Virus record (IMG/VR): IMGVR_UViG_3300046507_000113 | Location: 1 to 64,000 of that record | Origin: a virus | Reading direction: 5' to 3' (one strand) | DNA length: 64,000 nt | Shown: positions 38,114-46,064 of the stretch, piece after piece | Layout of the letters: the number at the start of each line of letters is the position of its first letter | Numbering within the stretch: the first letter of the stretch is position 1 | Translations under genes and position numbers: made by a program | Notes under the pieces: generated by a model | Told to the model about the DNA's origin: nothing | Seen by the model: the letters and a program-made list of their open reading frames with translations, nothing else | Databases searched by the model: none

Positions 38114-38245
38114 ATGAAACAAAAACCAATTAAAAGAACTAAAGTCTTTCACCCAAATGACTACCCTGTTCCCAAGAAATGGGATAATGCTTTTGAAGGT
38201 ATCATTACCATTTACACTTCCGGACAAATCATTAAAGTACTTTAA
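38114..38245 (+). CDS. 43-residue basic protein, probably leaderless
   Basis: Starts MKQKPIKRTKVFHPNDY. The start codon lies about where transcription from the promoter at 38076 should begin, and no ribosome-binding site precedes it. It may be translated from a leaderless message. Its stop overlaps the ribosome-binding site of the AAA+ gene. Confidence 0.6.
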   Translation: MKQKPIKRTKVFHPNDYPVPKKWDNAFEGIITIYTSGQIIKVL

Positions 38246-38259
38246 GAAGGAATAAGACA

Positions 38260-39369
38260 ATTACCTTTTATCTGAAAAGCGGTAATATTTTTGAAATTAC
38301 ACATGAAGACAATATTGACATTCGTAAGGAACTTCCCGTTGGGACCTACACTGTCAAGATCTCAATGAAGGGTCTGTATCTCGAACAGGTTCCTAACATC
38401 GAAGTAGATCATAAGATCTATGGTGGTGCACTCAGGCGAGCTGACCGTATTATCAATACCTTCAAGGATCGTACAGTATCTACTGGTGTGGTTCTTCAGG
38501 GTGAGAAGGGCTCGGGTAAGACACTTCTTGCTCGTATCCTCTCGGAACAACTCCGTCAGCAGGGTGTCTCTACTATCCTTGTCAATACTGCATTTGCAGG
38601 AGAAGCCTTCAATACCTTCATCAATCAGATCGATCAGCCAACCATGCTGTTCTTTGATGAGTTCGAGAAGGTCTATGACATGGACAAACAGAACCAGTTG
38701 CTCACACTCCTTGATGGTACTCATCGAAGCAAGAAGCTTTTTGTTATTGCCTTGAATGATTTCTATCGTGTGAATGACTTCATGAAGAATCGTCCGGGTC
38801 GTTTCTTCTACAGCTTCAAGTACGAAGGTCTGGAAGAAGATGAGATCAGGGGTTATTGCGAAGACAATCTGAACAACAAGTCTCGTATCGATAGTATCGT
38901 TACATTCTCTGGTACGTTCAGCAAGTTTTCCTTTGACATCCTAAAGGCAATCGTTGAGGAAATGAACCGATATGATGAGCCTATCTCTGAGGTAGTGAAG
39001 TACCTGAATGCACGTCCTAACGAACAGGTCATGCAGCTTGAAATTCAGGAAATTCAGAGTAAGGAAATGAAGGAAGGTCTGACTTTCGATAAGAAGCAGC
39101 TCGGTCCATTCAACCCGTTCGCCCATAACTTCACTGTCTTTGTTGATGGTGCTGTTGGTGGTGGAATTACTAATGGTAAGAAGGCACTGATTGCAAAGTC
39201 TATTGATGATGACGATGAAGATGACTACTTGATGTTCGACTTCAAGCCTTCTGATCTGCAGAAGCTCCTGAACGGTAAGTTCGTATTTAGTAATGAAAGG
39301 GCTACAGTGATCCTTGCAAAGCCAGAACCGAAGCCTAGCCAGCTGGAGTTCTTCTATAATCAGCTTTAA
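38260..39369 (+). CDS. AAA+ ATPase, probably starting at ATT
   Basis: A P-loop ATPase of about 369 residues. Coding potential extends 35 codons upstream of the first ATG (38365), with strand-forming sequence TITFYLKSGNIFEITHEDN. The best-placed start is ATT 38260, about nine bases after AGAAGG; CTG 38272 is the alternative. Walker A is GEKGSGKT and Walker B MLFFDEFEKVYD. NPFAHNFTVFVD and an acidic loop DDDDEDDY follow in the C-terminal part. It may act as a helicase loader or remodelling factor at the fork, given its place just before DNA polymerase. The exact substrate is unknown. Confidence 0.8.
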   Translation: MTFYLKSGNIFEITHEDNIDIRKELPVGTYTVKISMKGLYLEQVPNIEVDHKIYGGALRRADRIINTFKDRTVSTGVVLQGEKGSGKTLLARILSEQLRQQGVSTILVNTAFAGEAFNTFINQIDQPTMLFFDEFEKVYDMDKQNQLLTLLDGTHRSKKLFVIALNDFYRVNDFMKNRPGRFFYSFKYEGLEEDEIRGYCEDNLNNKSRIDSIVTFSGTFSKFSFDILKAIVEEMNRYDEPISEVVKYLNARPNEQVMQLEIQEIQSKEMKEGLTFDKKQLGPFNPFAHNFTVFVDGAVGGGITNGKKALIAKSIDDDDEDDYLMFDFKPSDLQKLLNGKFVFSNERATVILAKPEPKPSQLEFFYNQL

Positions 39370-41225
39370 TGGCTAATATTTGGGTTATCGACGCTGAAGG
39401 CGATGGCCTAACTCCTACCAAACTGTATTGCTTGGCTGCATGTAATCCGCAGTCAAAGAAAGTATTTGTCACTTCTGAATACGACAAGATGAGAAAGCTT
39501 CTCACTGAGGCTGATGTTCTTATCTGTCACAATCTTATCCGATTTGACGTTCCTGCGTATGAACGACTCTTGGGGATCAAGATCAAATGTAAGCTAGTCG
39601 ATACACTGGCACTCTCTTGGTATCTCTACCCTAACCGTATTAAACACGGTCTAGAATCACATGGGGAAGATCTAGGTATCAAGAAGCCAGAGATCAACGA
39701 CTGGTTTGGATTAAGTCAAGAGGAATACGAACACAGATGCTCTGAGGACGTGAAAATTAATCGCGATCTTTGGAACAATATGTATCGATACCTTCTTGAC
39801 ATTTATGGAAGTGATAAAGAGATCTGGAGGCTACTCGAATATCTCCAGTTCAAAATGCATTGTTCTGCACTACAGGAAAAGTCAAGATGGAAACTTGATG
39901 TTCCTTATGTAGAGAAAGCTCTGAATGAGTTTCTTGTTATCCAAGAAGAGAAAAAGACGGAACTAGCTAAGGCTATGCCTATGGTTCCTGATGTTCAAAT
40001 CAAGGAAAGACCCAAGAAGTTCATTAACAAAGATGGTACGTACTCTAAGTTGGGTATGCAATGGATATCTTTGCTAACAGAGAAAGGATTACCCCTCAAT
40101 TACGAGGGTACAGTTGAGGTTGTCAAGGGATATGAGCCAGGTAATCCGAGTTCAAATGAACAAAAGAAAGCTTGGCTCTATTCTCTCGGATGGGAACCAC
40201 AGACCTTCAAGGAAACTAAGAATAAAGTTACCGGAGAAGAGAAGAGTGTCCCTCAGATCAACCTTGAACATGGTAAGGGTATTTGCCCATCAGTAAAGAA
40301 ACTATATGCTTTAGAACCTAAATTAGAACTATTGGAAGGGCTGTCTGTCCTTGAACATCGGATTAGTATCCTTAAAGGATTTCTCAATTCACAACAAGAT
40401 GGATGGATTAAAGCCCAAATTAATGGCTTAACGAATACTCTCAGATTTAAACACAAGACAATTGTCAACCTTCCAAAAGTTGATAAGTTATATGCTGCAC
40501 CTGTTCGTGGCGGACTCATCTGTCCTGATGGATATGAGTTGTGTGGTTCGGATATGTCTTCTCTTGAAGATCGTATCAAACAGCACTTCATCTATCCTTT
40601 TGACCCTGAGTACGTAAAGGAAATGACAACGGATGGTTATGATCCCCATCTATCTCTTGCTTTGTTGGCAGGGGAAGTCACACAGGAACAGGTAGATGCG
40701 TATATCGCTGAGACTGACAAAGGCATTAAGCCTATCAGAGACATCTTTAAAAACGGTAACTACTCTTGTCAGTACGGTGCAGGCGTTAAGAAGCTTGCCA
40801 AAACAGCAGGTATATCCATTGAGAAAGCGAGAATGGTGTGGGAGACATATTGGAAAAAGAATTGGGCAATTAAGAAAGTTGCGTCACTCCAAAAGTTTAA
40901 GACGATTGGGGATCAGATGTGGCTTTTTAACCCTATTTCCAAACTCTGGTATTCACTCCGATTTGAGAAAGATATTTTCAGTACGCTAGTCCAAGGGACA
41001 GCTTCGTATGTTTTCGACCTTTGGTTGGGATACATTCTAGAAGAAAGAGAGCAACTCACAGGACAATTCCATGATGAATGGATCATTCTTGTAAGGGAAG
41101 GACATAGAGATGATTGTGACAAGTTAATTCGTAGAGCAATCGATAGAACTAATGAAGAACTGAAACTTAACCGAGAACTAGATATCTCTATCCAATATGG
41201 TAAGAGGTATAGTGAGATTCACTAA
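39369..41225 (+). CDS. DNA polymerase, family A with 3'-5' exonuclease
   Basis: A 618-residue replicative polymerase. The exonuclease motifs are DAEGDGL (8-14), CHNLIRFDVPAYE (about 55-67) and HRCSEDVKINRDLW. Polymerase motif A is CGSDMSSLEDR with Asp395, motif B is the RDIFKNGNYSCQYGAG region, and motif C is FHDEWII with Asp569. It is shorter than T7 gp5 (about 704 residues). It starts on the last base of the AAA+ gene and ends on the first base of the nucleotidyltransferase-like gene. Confidence 0.93.
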   Translation: MANIWVIDAEGDGLTPTKLYCLAACNPQSKKVFVTSEYDKMRKLLTEADVLICHNLIRFDVPAYERLLGIKIKCKLVDTLALSWYLYPNRIKHGLESHGEDLGIKKPEINDWFGLSQEEYEHRCSEDVKINRDLWNNMYRYLLDIYGSDKEIWRLLEYLQFKMHCSALQEKSRWKLDVPYVEKALNEFLVIQEEKKTELAKAMPMVPDVQIKERPKKFINKDGTYSKLGMQWISLLTEKGLPLNYEGTVEVVKGYEPGNPSSNEQKKAWLYSLGWEPQTFKETKNKVTGEEKSVPQINLEHGKGICPSVKKLYALEPKLELLEGLSVLEHRISILKGFLNSQQDGWIKAQINGLTNTLRFKHKTIVNLPKVDKLYAAPVRGGLICPDGYELCGSDMSSLEDRIKQHFIYPFDPEYVKEMTTDGYDPHLSLALLAGEVTQEQVDAYIAETDKGIKPIRDIFKNGNYSCQYGAGVKKLAKTAGISIEKARMVWETYWKKNWAIKKVASLQKFKTIGDQMWLFNPISKLWYSLRFEKDIFSTLVQGTASYVFDLWLGYILEEREQLTGQFHDEWIILVREGHRDDCDKLIRRAIDRTNEELKLNRELDISIQYGKRYSEIH

Positions 41226-42004
41226 TGGACGTAATTGTAAAAGGTGTGCTGTCCTTTATTCAGCAAGAAAAGAAAAACTCAGTTCTAGCAGGAGGTGCTG
41301 CTAGGGATGCGATCTTTAAGGTAGAGCCCAAGGATTATGATATCTTTGTCCCTACTCAGGATCGTAAAGATGTAAGTAAGATTATGAATGCTCTTGTAGA
41401 CGAGTTTGGTCTAAGCCATCTCAGAAACAAGACAAAGGAATATGGTAAGACCACGGTCTCAACTAATCTGAAGAATGTAAATGAGTTTGAGATCGAGGGT
41501 AGGAAGTTTGATATCATCTTTGTTGATGAGCAGGATGATGAAGAGTTCGCTAACAATGTAGTCAAGACCTTCGATTACGGTATCAACATGGTCTATGACG
41601 ATGGTAACTACCTGAATGACTCGAACTACTTATTCACAGAGGATAGAGCCTATGGGAGTATGACACTCCATAACCTCAAGTCCATGAGCCATCTTCCTCA
41701 GATGATCGATAAGTTCACAAGACTTAATAGTAAGTTCGGTGGTGGGTTCATCTTTAAGAGTACTTGTTTGTCTCTGAAGAATGATCTTCCAAAGGAACTT
41801 CCTAAGAAGAAGTCTTGGGCAACTACTGGTTATACCGTGGAACTTGTAAATGAACCAGGTTTCCTCGCTCCCCCTCCAATTCCTGTTCCTTGGCCTGATA
41901 TTCAAGAAGCACCTCAAGCAGCACCTATACCAAACGAGGTTAATCTTGCAGGACAGTTTAATCAGGCTGTTGGAGCAGCACCAAATTTTAACGACAACTT
42001 CTAA
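41225..42004 (+). CDS. Pol-beta-superfamily nucleotidyltransferase-like protein
   Basis: A 259-residue protein with GGAARDAIFKVEPKDYDIFV (residues 23-42), the GG, RD and DxD arrangement of tRNA nucleotidyltransferase and poly(A) polymerase cores, and a third acidic strand FDIIFVDEQDDEE. The C-terminal 60 residues are Pro/Ala-rich. It may add nucleotides to RNA ends or act on small substrates. Given the tRNA-like RNAs in this genome, a link is possible but unproven. It is directly coupled to the polymerase gene. Confidence 0.75.
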   Translation: MDVIVKGVLSFIQQEKKNSVLAGGAARDAIFKVEPKDYDIFVPTQDRKDVSKIMNALVDEFGLSHLRNKTKEYGKTTVSTNLKNVNEFEIEGRKFDIIFVDEQDDEEFANNVVKTFDYGINMVYDDGNYLNDSNYLFTEDRAYGSMTLHNLKSMSHLPQMIDKFTRLNSKFGGGFIFKSTCLSLKNDLPKELPKKKSWATTGYTVELVNEPGFLAPPPIPVPWPDIQEAPQAAPIPNEVNLAGQFNQAVGAAPNFNDNF

Positions 42005-42035
42005 AAATATTTACTAACGTAAAAGGAGAAGTACA

Positions 42036-42686
42036 ATAACTCAATATCTCACAATTAAGGGTAAAGTAAAGTGGGCTCAGGTTTACGAGCCTGATGAATA
42101 TGCAGGGGCAAAGAACTGGAAGATTACCTTCTACTTCGATGATGAAGATGAATACCAGAAGTACAAGAAGGCAAATCTTTCTCTGGAAGTAAAGCAGGAT
42201 GAAGATGGTCGTTTCGTAACGTTCCGTCGTCCCACACAGAAAGTCATCAAGGATGATCTGGTAGTATTCTCTCCCCCGGAGATTACTGGTGCTGTGAACG
42301 TCCTGTATGTCAACAAGGAAGGCGAACGTGTTCGTCAGTACACCAAGGGCGATAAGGTCAAGGTGTATCGTGTTGATGCAGAAGGTAATGAGATCAAGGA
42401 TCCTGTCCTGATTGGTAATGGCTCTACGGTCCTCGCTAACTTCTCGTACTACCAGACAGGTAAGGGTGCAGGTCATCGTCTTGAGAATATCAAGGTACTC
42501 GATCTTGTAGCCTTCCAAGAAGGTACTGGTGGTGGTGCTACCATCGTAGTTCCTAAGATTACCGAAGATGAAGAAGAAGCACCAAAGAGTGAAAAGAAGG
42601 GAAACGGTGAGGGTAAGCGCACTAAGAGTGGTCAGCATACTGTCTCCGGTGTACACGAAGATCTCGATGACAAAATCCCGTGGTAA
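42036..42686 (+). CDS. ssb: Single-stranded DNA-binding protein (gp2.5-like), inferred ATA start
   Basis: A protein of about 216 residues. The frame has no ATG, GTG or TTG for the first 86 codons, yet those codons encode conserved-looking OB-fold sequence (YLTIKGKVKWAQVYEPDEYAG, then KNWKITFYFDDEDEY). AAAAGGAG at 42021-42028 lies seven bases before ATA 42036, the only fitting start. The acidic C-terminus DLDDKIPW, with a terminal aromatic residue, resembles the protein-interaction tail of SSB proteins. It coats single strands and recruits polymerase and exonuclease. Confidence 0.85.
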   Translation: MTQYLTIKGKVKWAQVYEPDEYAGAKNWKITFYFDDEDEYQKYKKANLSLEVKQDEDGRFVTFRRPTQKVIKDDLVVFSPPEITGAVNVLYVNKEGERVRQYTKGDKVKVYRVDAEGNEIKDPVLIGNGSTVLANFSYYQTGKGAGHRLENIKVLDLVAFQEGTGGGATIVVPKITEDEEEAPKSEKKGNGEGKRTKSGQHTVSGVHEDLDDKIPW

Positions 42687-42918
42687 GTTAATAGGAGAAG
42701 TATTAGCTGTGATTGCAAGTGATGACTATTCCGAATACTTCATTGAGTATGACAATGAAAACAACACTGTGTATATCTCTGGTCTAGATCCGGATGATTT
42801 CTGGATTGAGGTTGCTATTGAAACAGATGTTGCTGAACCCGAGAGTTATGCTTGGGGAGTGTACGACACACTAAAACGTCACGGTATCTTTTCAACTGTT
42901 GATCAGGTCCGTATTTGA
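42667..42918 (+). CDS. Hypothetical 83-residue acidic protein
   Basis: Starts MTKSRGKLIGEVLAVIA at an ATG inside the end of the SSB gene; GTG 42709, preceded by AGGAG, is an alternative giving a 69-residue form. It is rich in Asp, Glu and Tyr, with a beta pattern (VYISGLDPDDFWIEVAI). It overlaps the exonuclease start by four bases. It is not recognised. Confidence 0.6.
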   Translation: MTKSRGKLIGEVLAVIASDDYSEYFIEYDNENNTVYISGLDPDDFWIEVAIETDVAEPESYAWGVYDTLKRHGIFSTVDQVRI

Positions 42919-43682
42919 GTAGAACGCTTCTCCTCGACGGAGATGTTATCATGTATCAGATGGCATCGTTTCATGAGGAGGCGCTGGAAGTGGAACCTGG
43001 CTATTGGACTTGGCACTGTGACATTAATAAAGTCATGGACGGGATCGATAGTCAGATCCTCTACTTCTGTGATACACTAGAAGCTGACAAGTTTATTCTT
43101 TGTTTGTCAGATACAAGTAATTTTAGAAAAAGTATTTTAGAAAGTTATAAAGGAAACAGGTCAAATCTTAAACGACCTGTAGTTCTAAAACCCACTAGAG
43201 AATGGCTAATTTCAGAACGCCATGCCAGAGTCCTCCCCGGACTTGAAGGTGATGATCTAATGGGTATCCTCTCCACTGAAGAGCATGAAGGTGAAAGAGT
43301 AATCGTATCCATCGATAAGGATATGAAAACCATTCCGGGTCTATTCTATCAGAACGAAGACAAAGGAATGATCTCAATCACAGAACAAGAAGCTGACTAC
43401 TGGCATCTCTACCAGACCCTCATAGGTGATACTATCGATGGGTACAAGGGTTGTCCGGGAGTTGGTGATGTAGGAGCAAGAGCTATCCTTGATAAAGATC
43501 CCACATGGGAAGCAGTTGTCAAGGCTTACGCTAAGAAGGGACTTGATGAAGAGTACGCTCTAACTCAAGCGCGTTGCGCTCGTATCCTAAGAGCATCAGA
43601 CTTCAATAAAGGAACAGGAGAACCTATCCTGTGGACCCCCACAAAGGAGGTAGATAATAAAAAAGAAGAAGCAAGTCTATAA
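42915..43682 (+). CDS. 5'-3' exonuclease (T7 gp6-like, FEN/PIN fold)
   Basis: A 255-residue protein starting with TTG. LLDGDVIMYQMA opens the metal-binding fold; SNFRKSILESYKGNR, GLEGDDLMGIL and VIVSIDKDMKTIPG supply further acidic residues. GDTIDGYKGCPGVGDVGARAIL is the helix-3-turn-helix DNA-binding element. Such enzymes remove RNA primers and resect ends during recombination and host DNA breakdown. Its 3' end overlaps the start of endonuclease I. Confidence 0.9.
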   Translation: MSRTLLLDGDVIMYQMASFHEEALEVEPGYWTWHCDINKVMDGIDSQILYFCDTLEADKFILCLSDTSNFRKSILESYKGNRSNLKRPVVLKPTREWLISERHARVLPGLEGDDLMGILSTEEHEGERVIVSIDKDMKTIPGLFYQNEDKGMISITEQEADYWHLYQTLIGDTIDGYKGCPGVGDVGARAILDKDPTWEAVVKAYAKKGLDEEYALTQARCARILRASDFNKGTGEPILWTPTKEVDNKKEEASL

Positions 43683-44094
43683 GTATGGTAAAAGGGTCTT
43701 CAAGAACCCTGCAGAATATGAATGTTTTAAACATATTGAAAGTATAATTCCAAATACATTAAGAGTTGAATACGAAACAGAAACACTCCCCTATATCACT
43801 GAACATACTTATCGTCCAGACTTTCCTGTAAAATACAAGAAGGCCGATGGTACTCAGTGCTACATTGAGTATAAAGGTAACGGTAGAGCATTTGATAATG
43901 CAGTCAGACAGAAAATGATTGCAGTAAAGAAGCAATATCCAGAGCATAAGTTCTATATCGTATTCCATACAGACGGTAAGATCGGACCCAAACGAAAAGA
44001 TGGATCATTCCTCAAGCAGTCTGATTGGGCTGTCAAGAATGGATTTACCTTTTGTATTGGTAAAGATAATATTCCAAAGGAGTGGTTCGAATGA
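43657..44094 (+). CDS. Endonuclease I (Holliday-junction resolvase, T7 gp3-like), inferred ATA start
   Basis: A protein of about 145 residues. The frame opens after a TAG at 43651 and has no ATG, GTG or TTG until beyond residue 80. AAAGGAGGT at 43643-43651 precedes two ATA codons (43654, 43657), and the second has the better spacing. Catalytic residues of the family are visible: Glu in EYECFKHIES, Asp in HTYRPDF, and Glu-x-Lys in YIEYKGNG. The C-terminal NIPKEWFE matches the family ending. It cuts branched DNA before packaging. Confidence 0.85.
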   Translation: MKKKKQVYKYGKRVFKNPAEYECFKHIESIIPNTLRVEYETETLPYITEHTYRPDFPVKYKKADGTQCYIEYKGNGRAFDNAVRQKMIAVKKQYPEHKFYIVFHTDGKIGPKRKDGSFLKQSDWAVKNGFTFCIGKDNIPKEWFE

Positions 44095-44306
44095 CACTAA
44101 GTGAATTTAAGTATTGGTTGGAAGGTTTCTCCGATAATATCAAGGAAGCTCCTACACCAGAACAGTGGGAAAAGATCAAGCAGAAACTGGAACAGGTAAA
44201 AACTTATGTTCCTTTGAATCTGCCTGCATCCCCACCCCTATATCCCGACCCTTTTAGGAAATATTGGGGTCCTTATAATGTAGGGACTAGTCGAACGAAT
44301 GGGTAA
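44091..44306 (+). CDS. Hypothetical 71-residue protein
   Basis: Starts MTLSEFKYWLEGFSDN, overlapping endonuclease I by four bases, with AAAGGAG seven bases upstream. An N-terminal helical half (PTPEQWEKIKQKLEQVK) is followed by a Pro-rich, probably unstructured tail. A T7-like accessory role is possible, but no family is recognised. Confidence 0.65.
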   Translation: MTLSEFKYWLEGFSDNIKEAPTPEQWEKIKQKLEQVKTYVPLNLPASPPLYPDPFRKYWGPYNVGTSRTNG

Positions 44307-45063
44307 GAAATACATTATCATTCCTGATCCCCACGCACATGCAGACCACAACAATGATAGAGCAGATTGGCTGGCCCAACTGATTATTGATGAGAAACCT
44401 GATGTTGTTGTTAATCTAGGGGATCAGTACGATATGCCATCTCTTTCATCCTATGACAAGGGTAAGAGGGATTTCCAAGGTAAGAGTTACAAGAAAGACA
44501 TTGATGCTGGCAGAGAGTTCTCAGAGAGACTTTGGGAACCTGTAAAGGCACGGAAGAAGAAGATGCCCCATACGATTGTCCTTGAAGGTAATCATGAGCA
44601 TCGTATTGAACGAGGACTTGACCTTTCTCCTGAACTCTCAGGAACAATTGGTTTCAAGGACTATGGATTTGAAGACTACTATGATGAGATCATTAGGTAT
44701 GAAGGTGGAACACCGGGAGTTATTGAATTAGATGGTATCCTTTTTGCCCACTATTTTATTACTGGTGTTAGCGGCCGTCCTATTAGCGGTGAGCGTCCTG
44801 CTCACATGCTTATCGATAAAACCGGAACTTCATGCATTGCGGGACATCTTCACACTTTGGATTATGCAACTCGCACTAATGTTGCTGGTGTTACTCGTTC
44901 TGGTCTTATTGCGGGATGCTTCCACGACTATATCCCAGATTGGGCTGGACATATTGGCAATCTTTGGAGGCCGGGTGTAGCAATCCTAAATGACGTAGAG
45001 AATGGTAACTATGACCTTGAGTGGGTCAGTATTAAGAGACTGAAAGAAGCATACGGAAGTTGA
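44299..45063 (+). CDS. Calcineurin-like metallophosphoesterase
   Basis: A 254-residue enzyme with the metal-site motifs in order: IPDPHAHAD (residues 8-16), NLGDQYD (about 39-45), LEGNHEHRIERG (about 96-107) and AGHLHTL (about 184-190). The substrate is unknown; family members split phosphate esters of nucleotides, nucleic acids or proteins. It is embedded between endonuclease I and the nucleotide-metabolism genes, which fits a nucleic-acid role. Confidence 0.85.
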   Translation: MGKKYIIIPDPHAHADHNNDRADWLAQLIIDEKPDVVVNLGDQYDMPSLSSYDKGKRDFQGKSYKKDIDAGREFSERLWEPVKARKKKMPHTIVLEGNHEHRIERGLDLSPELSGTIGFKDYGFEDYYDEIIRYEGGTPGVIELDGILFAHYFITGVSGRPISGERPAHMLIDKTGTSCIAGHLHTLDYATRTNVAGVTRSGLIAGCFHDYIPDWAGHIGNLWRPGVAILNDVENGNYDLEWVSIKRLKEAYGS

Positions 45064-45065
45064 TT

Positions 45066-45248
45066 ATGTCTGATAATGAGACCAAATATAAGCACTCATA
45101 CAAAAGAAACATTGCAGCAAAGCATCTAAGAGATCAAGGAGAACTCAAGGGTGCTTTCTCATTAAAGATTATTGATGGTCGCAAAGAAGAATATAAACGT
45201 AAAAGAATGAGGATTAATGAAATCGCCGATGAACAAGAAGAGTATTGA
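45066..45248 (+). CDS. Hypothetical 60-residue basic protein
   Basis: Starts MSDNETKYKHSYKRNIA. It is strongly charged, with a Lys/Arg-rich second half (RKEEYKRKRMRINEIADE), and probably helical. Binding to nucleic acid by charge is plausible. It overlaps the next gene by about 20 bases. Confidence 0.55.
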   Translation: MSDNETKYKHSYKRNIAAKHLRDQGELKGAFSLKIIDGRKEEYKRKRMRINEIADEQEEY

Positions 45249-45399
45249 AGATTATATCGGCCTCGAACTGACGGAGAAGTCTTTCGAAGATGTTCTAGAA
45301 ATTTATGATTTGAGCCCATTCGAAGTGTTCTGGCTTTTGTACCAGAATGGTTTGATTGACGACGAAATTTTGGAAGTTCAGTTTGATGCATACAATTAA
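45229..45399 (+). CDS. Hypothetical 56-residue acidic protein
   Basis: Starts MNKKSIEDYIGLELTEK; an ATG 12 bases earlier is possible. The pattern LEIYDLSPFEVFWLLYQNGLID resembles a small helical protein-binding module. It overlaps both neighbours. No family is assigned. Confidence 0.6.
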   Translation: MNKKSIEDYIGLELTEKSFEDVLEIYDLSPFEVFWLLYQNGLIDDEILEVQFDAYN

Positions 45400-45577
45400 A
45401 GATGAGTTTACAGTTAATTTTCCCATAGATATATTTACTGAATGGGTTAAACAACGGGCTGTAAATGCAGATATTATTTCAGATCATGTCGAGGTAAAGA
45501 TCAGTGATGTCTCTTTTGATACAAGAGAAGGTGCTGTTATCGTTATCGGAGACTTTACAAGAAGGATGGATAGTTAA
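45386..45577 (+). CDS. Hypothetical 63-residue protein
   Basis: Starts MHTIKDEFTVNFPIDIF at ATG 45386 within the end of the previous gene. It is a mixed alpha/beta pattern, soluble and acidic. Its stop shares a base with the next ATG. It is not recognised. Confidence 0.6.
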   Translation: MHTIKDEFTVNFPIDIFTEWVKQRAVNADIISDHVEVKISDVSFDTREGAVIVIGDFTRRMDS

Positions 45578-45966
45578 TGAATAAACTAATTGTTGGTACG
45601 CTAGCAGCAATCGCTATTATTGTTGGTCTAGGCTTTTGGAATAGCTCTTATGCTCAGGGTGCAAATTGCGTAACTCCGAGTATGGTAGAAACGAATCTCC
45701 CTAACAAGGAATTCAAGAAGTACACTACCCCTGATGAGATCACTGCTATTCGAGCCTACATTATCCAGATCCTTGAAGCAGATCTGGGTACTAAGGTTAA
45801 CGATACCGATATCGCAGCATTCAATTCTGCAGAGCTTTTCTTGTCTCCGGACGAATCTGCAGCAATGCTTGTAGCATATCAGGATGGTTGTATGGTAGCA
45901 CGTCAGCAGCTTGGTGGAGATCAGTTCCATAAGATCAGGGACTTTATTATTGGAGTAAGCAACTAA
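45577..45966 (+). CDS. Secreted periplasmic protein
   Basis: A 129-residue protein with a signal peptide (MNKLIVGTLAAIAIIVGLGF) and a probable cleavage site after SYA. The mature part has two Cys, in GANCVTP and QDGCMVA, which could form a disulphide in the periplasm. I do not recognise the fold. A role at the envelope, for example against superinfection, is only a guess. Confidence 0.65.
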   Translation: MNKLIVGTLAAIAIIVGLGFWNSSYAQGANCVTPSMVETNLPNKEFKKYTTPDEITAIRAYIIQILEADLGTKVNDTDIAAFNSAELFLSPDESAAMLVAYQDGCMVARQQLGGDQFHKIRDFIIGVSN

Positions 45967-46064
45967 TGGAATATTGGTATAAATTTCGAGCCCTAGTATC
46001 AGCTAATCCTGATCTAGTAGGTGTTGCAATCATTGTTCTCTTGATTGTGAGTATCCTTAAGTAA
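45966..46064 (+). CDS. 32-residue membrane peptide
   Basis: Starts MEYWYKFRALVSANPDL and ends in a single hydrophobic helix (VGVAIIVLLIVSILK). Its first and last bases overlap the neighbouring stop and start, so it is translated in series with them. Function is unknown. Confidence 0.6.
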   Translation: MEYWYKFRALVSANPDLVGVAIIVLLIVSILK

